Shown here: positions 7,044 through 10,814 of the stretch, piece by piece
Layout: each line of letters begins with the position of its first letter
Numbering within the stretch: the stretch's first letter is position 1
Source: CAZMMV01 sp964637035
GTDB lineage: Bacteria; Bacillota; Clostridia; Tissierellales; Tissierellaceae
DNA length: 10,814 nucleotides
Assembly (NCBI GenBank): GCA_964637035.1
Contig: CAZWTU010000051.1
Location: 1 to 10,814, forward strand
Direction of reading: 5' to 3'
Notes under the pieces: model-generated
What the model saw: only the letters and a program-made list of their open reading frames with translations
The model's database searches: none
What the model was told of the DNA's origin: nothing
Program-made: the position numbers and the translations under genes

Positions 7044-8372
7044 ATGGATTGGCAAGATATAAATAGGGAGTATATAGATTTAGTAAAAAGCAAGCCTAGG
7101 TCATATTATGATGATTATGGCAAAATGAAGGAAATGGTAGCTAATTCCACTGCAATATACAAGGATAAGCCAGTACCATTTTTATATCATCCAATGTTTT
7201 TTACCCAAAAAGATATAGATAATTTCAATAAAATAGGAGATACTTTAATATCCATAACTAATAAAGTTACTAAAAGGTATATAGAATCGGAGGACTTTAG
7301 AAGAAAATTTCAATATCCTAAATTATTAGAGGATTTAATCCTAATTGACAATGCTTATGATATAAATGTGCCTATAGGTAGATTTGATATATTTTATAAG
7401 GATAAGGACAACTTTAAGTTTTGTGAGCTCAATACAGATGGATCTTCTGCTATGAACGAAGACAATGCCATAGCAAATATAATGCTTCAATCAAAGTCTA
7501 TAGAAGATTTAAGCCACAAATATGATTTTTATAACTTAGAGTTAATAGATAAATGGGTAGATGATATTATAGAGATATTTAAAGGATATAATAGGAAAAT
7601 AGAAAACCCTAATATAGGAATTGTGGATTTTATAGAAAGTGGTACTTCTGAAGAATTTAAGGTATTTAAGGAAGCCTTTGAGAAAAAAGGATACAATACA
7701 ATAATAGTTGATCCTAGAAATTTGAAATATAGGGATGGTGGCCTATATGCTCATGATTATAAGATAGATTTAGTATATAGAAGAATAGTTACCTTTGAAT
7801 TAATAGAAAAAGCAGATGAAATAAAAGATTTTATAGAGGCTTATAAAGATGGAGTATTTTGCTCAGTAGGTTCAATAAAGTCTCAAATAATGCATAATAA
7901 GATAATATTTAAGATACTACATGACGAGGACACCTTAGAATTTTTATCTGAAGAAGAGGGAGAATTCGTAAAAAACCACATTCCTGAAACTGGATTATTT
8001 AGAGACAATAATGAAGTATATGAAATGGTATTAAACAACAAGGACAGATATATAATGAAACCCTTAGATTTAAATGCTTCCCAAGGAGTATATGCAGGAA
8101 GAGATTTAAGTCAGAGTCAATGGGAAGATAGATTAAAAGAATCTTGGGATACTGATTACCTATATCAAGAGTTTTTTACTCCCTTTAAGAGAGAACATAT
8201 AGTATTTAAAGATGGAAATATGAATATAGAAGAATTTGGAAGTGTTGTAGGTTTATTTATCTACAATGAAAAATTTGCAGGAATTTACACAAGAGCAGGC
8301 AAGGAAAGTATAATATCAGGCCTAACCAGCTATTATACCATGCCTAATATTATAGTAAACAGCAAACACTAG
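7044..8372 (+). CDS. Glutathionylspermidine-synthase-like ATP-grasp ligase
   Basis: A 442-residue protein resembling the C-terminal synthetase domain of glutathionylspermidine synthase and other circularly permuted ATP-grasp enzymes, which form amide bonds through acyl-phosphates. Visible features in order: PIGRFDIFY (110-118) with a possible substrate-binding Arg113; FCELNTDGSSAMNEDN (126-141), matching the acidic E-x-N-x-D segment of the family; DLVYRRI near 240-246; a nucleotide-contact candidate MHNKIIFKIL with Lys286; MKPLDLNASQGVYAGRD (338-354) with Lys339 and a Gly-rich loop; YQEFF; and MNIEEFGSVVGLF (393-405). No amidase domain is present, unlike E. coli Gss. Immediate coupling to a glutamate-cysteine ligase suggests that gamma-glutamylcysteine is its substrate. 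The second substrate (Gly, another amino acid or an amine) is unknown. It is not a classical GshB or GshF. ATP-grasp assignment is fairly sure; the product is not. Confidence 0.75.
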   Translation: MDWQDINREYIDLVKSKPRSYYDDYGKMKEMVANSTAIYKDKPVPFLYHPMFFTQKDIDNFNKIGDTLISITNKVTKRYIESEDFRRKFQYPKLLEDLILIDNAYDINVPIGRFDIFYKDKDNFKFCELNTDGSSAMNEDNAIANIMLQSKSIEDLSHKYDFYNLELIDKWVDDIIEIFKGYNRKIENPNIGIVDFIESGTSEEFKVFKEAFEKKGYNTIIVDPRNLKYRDGGLYAHDYKIDLVYRRIVTFELIEKADEIKDFIEAYKDGVFCSVGSIKSQIMHNKIIFKILHDEDTLEFLSEEEGEFVKNHIPETGLFRDNNEVYEMVLNNKDRYIMKPLDLNASQGVYAGRDLSQSQWEDRLKESWDTDYLYQEFFTPFKREHIVFKDGNMNIEEFGSVVGLFIYNEKFAGIYTRAGKESIISGLTSYYTMPNIIVNSKH

Positions 8373-8394
8373 GGCTATCTACTACAATTAATTA

Positions 8395-8436
8395 TAAAGG
8401 GATGGACATATTATATATAATATGTCCATCCCTTTA
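8395..8436. terminator. Perfect 42-base palindrome acting as bidirectional terminator
   Basis: The sequence 8395-8436 equals its own reverse complement with no spacer or mismatch (arms begin TAAAGGGATGGACATATTAT). It lies 22 bases after the stop of the ATP-grasp gene and 16 bases beyond the stop of the convergent NifX-like gene. As RNA it folds on either strand into a long hairpin. The plus-strand exit is T-rich (TTTAGTTTGTAATTTT) but lacks a clean U-run, and the minus-strand exit is weaker. Termination is therefore inferred mainly from position. Confidence 0.72.
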
Positions 8437-8452
8437 GTTTGTAATTTTATTT

Positions 8453-8794
8453 TTAGTGGTGGTCGTGGTCATGACATACAGAACCAGTTGATTCCAAATC
8501 TCCTTTTAAATATGCTTCAGCTGCTTCCTTGGCAGGACCCTCTGCCCCTACTATAACTTCAATATTATGTTCATTAAATATAGTAACTGCAGCACCACCC
8601 ATACCACCTGATATAATTACATTTACTCCATTTTCATGTAGGTAGTTTGGTAAGAATCCAGGTTTATGTCCAGGATTTGCTAAAGATTCTTCTTTTACTA
8701 TTTTACCTTTTTCTGTGTGAAACACTTGGAAGTCTTCACAAAAGCCAAAGTGTTGGCTTACAATTTTTTTATCACTTGCTACTGCTATTTTCAT
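8453..8794 (-). CDS. NifX/NifB-like (dinitrogenase FeMo cofactor-binding fold) protein with His-rich tail
   Basis: A 113-residue member of the small RNase-H-like fold family that includes NifX, NafY, the NifB C-terminus and the Desulfovibrio orange protein, which bind or carry metal-sulfur clusters. Visible: MKIAVASDKKIVSQHFGFCEDF at the start (VSQHFG, His15, Cys19), ISGGMGGAA at 61-69, and VGAEGPAKEAAEAYLKGDL. The tail ends CHDHDHH (107-113), a likely metal-binding patch. GGGGGA gives a ribosome binding site inside the end of the mrp gene, whose stop is only 2 bases upstream. It is the last gene of the minus-strand MinD/Mrp operon, which suggests it receives a cluster from those ATPases. No nitrogenase genes are in the window, so a nitrogenase role is not implied. 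Confidence 0.9.
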   Translation of the reverse strand: MKIAVASDKKIVSQHFGFCEDFQVFHTEKGKIVKEESLANPGHKPGFLPNYLHENGVNVIISGGMGGAAVTIFNEHNIEVIVGAEGPAKEAAEAYLKGDLESTGSVCHDHDHH

Positions 8795-8796
8795 TA

Positions 8797-9636
8797 TTAT
8801 TCCCCCATTCCAATTTTTTCTAATTCATTTCCTATATTAGGAAGGAAATTTCCATCTAAGAATTCAACCTTACCCATGTCACAAGCTTCAGCTATTTTAG
8901 GATCAATAGGTATTCTATCGTATACTTCTATGCCATGTTCCTTAGCAACTTCTTCAATATTACTATTTCCGAACACATTATATTCCTTGTCACAATCAGG
9001 ACATTTAAAATAAGACATATTTTCCACTATTCCTAAGATGGGTACATTCATCATCTTTGCCATATTAACAGCCTTAGATACTATCATGGAAACAAGTTCT
9101 TGGGGTGAAGTTACTATAACTATTCCATCTACTGGCAAGGATTGGAATACGGTAAGTGGAACATCACCAGTTCCAGGTGGTAAGTCTATAAACATATAAT
9201 CAATGTTTTCCCATATTACATCAGTCCAAAATTGCTTGACAGTAGCTGCAATAATAGGACCCCTCCATACTACTGGGTCAGTATCATTTTTAAGAAGTAG
9301 ATTAATTGACATTATATCAATACCAGTTTCACTTCTACTAGGAAGCAAACCTAATTTATTGCCTTTTGCTTTCCCTTTTATGCCAAAACTCTTCGGTATT
9401 GAAGGCCCAGTAATATCTGCATCTAATATGGCACAACTGTACCCTTTTCTATTCATTGTAACAGCTAATAGGGAGGTTATTAGGGATTTGCCTACTCCAC
9501 CCTTTCCACTTACTACACCTATGATTTTTTTCACACTAGAAAGTTTATGAGCTTTTGCAGAGAAATCTACTTCCTCTTTTCTATCATCACACTCCACACT
9601 ACATGTTGAGCAATTATTATCGCAGTCCTGTGTCAT
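8797..9636 (-). CDS. Mrp/NBP35-family Fe-S cluster carrier ATPase
   Basis: Mrp/ApbC/Ind1 proteins are soluble P-loop ATPases that bind a bridging [4Fe-4S] cluster between two subunits and hand it to apo-proteins. In the 279-residue form starting at 9636, an N-terminal Cys cluster (Cys5, Cys9, Cys12, Cys16) resembles the NBP35-type ferredoxin-like extension. Then come the deviant Walker A SGKGGVGKS (43-51), LDADITGPSIP (71-81), IDLPPGTGD (150-158), TSPQELV (176-182), VENMSYF (204-210) and the cluster-binding CPDC (Cys212, Cys215). An upstream in-frame ATG at 9645 is possible, but it touches the AAGGAG with no spacing; the ATG at 9636 has 9 bases and is preferred. The gene lies between a MinD/ferredoxin ATPase (25-base gap) and the NifX-like gene (2-base gap) in one operon. 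Confidence 0.92.
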   Translation of the reverse strand: MTQDCDNNCSTCSVECDDRKEEVDFSAKAHKLSSVKKIIGVVSGKGGVGKSLITSLLAVTMNRKGYSCAILDADITGPSIPKSFGIKGKAKGNKLGLLPSRSETGIDIMSINLLLKNDTDPVVWRGPIIAATVKQFWTDVIWENIDYMFIDLPPGTGDVPLTVFQSLPVDGIVIVTSPQELVSMIVSKAVNMAKMMNVPILGIVENMSYFKCPDCDKEYNVFGNSNIEEVAKEHGIEVYDRIPIDPKIAEACDMGKVEFLDGNFLPNIGNELEKIGMGE

Positions 9637-9645
9637 CCTACACAT

Positions 9646-9651
9646 CTCCTT
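9646..9651 (-). promoter_or_regulatory. Ribosome binding site deciding the mrp start
   Basis: AAGGAG on the minus strand directly abuts an ATG at 9645 (spacing zero, too close to work) and lies 9 bases before the in-frame ATG at 9636. This supports the shorter protein, starting MTQDCDNNC. Confidence 0.7.
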
Positions 9652-9661
9652 AATTATTAAA

Positions 9662-10531
9662 TTATCCTAAAAGTAAGTCTATTGTATTTTCAAATACATC
9701 CTTTGTCCTATTGCCAGATTCACAGTCTATATCTACAATAGTAATTCCCTTATTAACTGCCTTTATAGCTTCCTTATCGTAAGGTATCTTTCCTACAAAA
9801 GCTATATTTAACTTTTTACATAAGTCCTGGATTTTATTTGTATTGTCCATATTAATATCATATTTATTGATACAAACTGCTACTGGAGTTTGAAAATGCT
9901 TGGCAGTATCTATTATTCTTTCCAAGTCACTTATACCAGAAACAGAAGGTTCTGTAACTATTAAAATCATATCTACTCCACTAATAGAAGCAATAACTGG
10001 ACAACCTATGCCAGGAGAACCATCAATAATGGCTACTTTGCTTTCAACTGGAATAGATTTCATAGCCTTTTTTACATCAGTAACTAATAGGCCAGAATTT
10101 CCGCTTCCCATTTTTAGCCTTGCTGTAGAAAAAACATGGTCATTTCTATAAAGCATTAGTTCCCCAGCTACGGCAGCTTTCATATTTATTGCATCTTCTG
10201 GACAAACAAATTCACATACAGAGCAGCCTTCACAAGCAAAATCATCTATAAGATATTGGTCATTATTTTTATTATAAGAGATTGCATCAAAGTTGCAATG
10301 GCTTTCACATATGCCACACCTAATACATTTGTCTTGATCTATCTTAGCTTTATTTAAGCCATAAAAATCTGAAGTCTCAGCTTTAGTGGGACTTTGCATA
10401 ACTAAGTGTAGGTTTGGTGCATCAACATCACAATCGGCAAAAGCCTTGGCCCCTGCAAGTTTAATAAAAGCACTGGCTATTGTAGTTTTTCCCGTACCAC
10501 CTTTTCCACTAAGGATTAATAATTCTTTCAT
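9662..10531 (-). CDS. MinD-superfamily P-loop ATPase with two-cluster ferredoxin insert (COG1149 type)
   Basis: A 289-residue ATPase of the MinD/Mrp class carrying an inserted bacterial-type ferredoxin domain. The deviant Walker A is SGKGGTGKTT (8-17), followed by DCDVDAPN (33-40). The insert has two [4Fe-4S] motifs, Cys69-72-75-79 and Cys100-103-106-110 (CIRCGICESHC; CEGCSVCEFVCP). The ATPase core resumes with switch segment IDGSPGIGCP (169-178), VTEPSVSGISDLERI and a NKYDIN base-recognition-like segment. AAGGAGG lies 6 bases before the ATG, inside the overlapping end of the preceding gene (23-base overlap). Such proteins usually occur as adjacent pairs, as here, with Mrp and NifX-like partners, and are thought to take part in metal-sulfur cluster assembly or delivery. 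Their biochemistry is poorly known. The family call is firm; the role is inference from context. Confidence 0.92.
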   Translation of the reverse strand: MKELLILSGKGGTGKTTIASAFIKLAGAKAFADCDVDAPNLHLVMQSPTKAETSDFYGLNKAKIDQDKCIRCGICESHCNFDAISYNKNNDQYLIDDFACEGCSVCEFVCPEDAINMKAAVAGELMLYRNDHVFSTARLKMGSGNSGLLVTDVKKAMKSIPVESKVAIIDGSPGIGCPVIASISGVDMILIVTEPSVSGISDLERIIDTAKHFQTPVAVCINKYDINMDNTNKIQDLCKKLNIAFVGKIPYDKEAIKAVNKGITIVDIDCESGNRTKDVFENTIDLLLG

Positions 10532-10814
10532 TTTCTACCTCCTTAGTTATAGTTTTCAATAAATTAGTAAACATATGCTTATAATTTTCATCTTCCCTTG
10601 CTACTATAAAAGAATTCGAATTAAGGGTTCCTAGATGACTATCAAAAGGAATATCTTGCAAAATCTTTATATCTTTTTCAATACAGAATTCCTTTGAAGG
10701 GTTTTTACCATCTAAAGTTTTATTAAGTACAACTCCAAAGGGTTTATTGAAAAGAGTTACTAATTCGTATACCATATTAAGATTGTGAACTCCAAAGATA
10801 GTAGGTTCTGCTAC
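10509..10814 (-). CDS. MinD-superfamily ATPase, C-terminal part (5' end beyond window)
   Basis: The frame is open to the window edge, so the ATG at 10775 is internal: VAEPTIFGVHNLNMVYELV precedes and runs into PFGVVLNKTLDG. This matches the TEPT.FG..DL...V.L...L..PFGVV.N region of COG1149 ATPases, corresponding to TEPSVSGISDLERI and PVAVCINKYD in the downstream neighbour. 101 residues are visible and the Walker A and ferredoxin parts lie outside the window. The C-terminus (IPFDSHLGTLNSNSFIVA) also aligns with IPYDKEAIKAVNKGITIV of the neighbour, so the two are paralogues. Its end overlaps the next gene by 23 bases, indicating translational coupling. The operon promoter must lie to the right of the window. 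Confidence 0.82.
   Translation of the reverse strand, partial: VAEPTIFGVHNLNMVYELVTLFNKPFGVVLNKTLDGKNPSKEFCIEKDIKILQDIPFDSHLGTLNSNSFIVAREDENYKHMFTNLLKTITKEVENERIINP

Noticed and set aside
10509..10775. A stand-alone 88-residue protein at the right edge
   Set aside because: The frame stays open to 10814 and the residues before the ATG match the conserved EPT-x-FG segment of MinD/ferredoxin ATPases, so it is the tail of a larger gene.
1..10814. CRISPR arrays, tRNA/rRNA genes, insertion sequences and attachment sites
   Set aside because: Reading both strands showed no regularly spaced repeats, no transposase or integrase genes and no tRNA-like cloverleaf; base composition looks uniform.

Overview
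The window is AT-rich with tightly packed genes, strong AAGGAGG-type ribosome binding sites, one TTG start and near-consensus sigma-A promoters. The gene content is pyruvate phosphate dikinase, MinD-type ATPases carrying ferredoxin inserts, and a NifX-like protein. Together these suggest a strictly anaerobic low-GC Firmicute of the Clostridia/Tissierellia kind. No species can be named from the sequence alone. Both ends cut a gene: ppdK lacks its 5' part at base 1, and a MinD-type ATPase lacks its 5' part at base 10814.

Layout. (1) 1-2235 (+) is most of ppdK. A bidirectional hairpin at 2299-2350 separates it from (2), a minus-strand pair: an MFS transporter (3220-4503) followed by a membrane-anchored glycerophosphodiester phosphodiesterase (2363-3187). 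(3) The 285-base divergent region 4504-4788 holds two good promoters, one for the transporter pair and one for (4), a HAD-IIA (NagD-like) phosphatase at 4789-5580 (+) that ends in its own terminator. (5) 5739-8372 (+) is a two-gene operon with zero bases between stop and start: a plant-type glutamate-cysteine ligase and a glutathionylspermidine-synthase-like ATP-grasp ligase. (6) A perfect 42-base palindrome (8395-8436) separates it from (7), a minus-strand operon read from the right edge: a MinD/ferredoxin ATPase (partial), a second MinD/ferredoxin ATPase, an Mrp/NBP35 Fe-S carrier ATPase and a small NifX-type protein with a His-rich tail.

How the genes may work together. PPDK interconverts pyruvate and PEP using ATP/AMP and PPi. 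The transporter, phosphodiesterase and divergent phosphatase could form a small glycerophosphodiester or sugar-phosphate salvage module, but this is only inference. The ligase pair is the most interesting part. The first enzyme should make gamma-glutamylcysteine. The second is not a classical glutathione synthetase, so the product may be glutathione made by a non-standard route or a different gamma-glutamylcysteine conjugate. The right-hand operon resembles the MinD/Mrp/NifX-like sets around the Desulfovibrio orange protein (ORP) and probably handles Fe-S or heterometal clusters.
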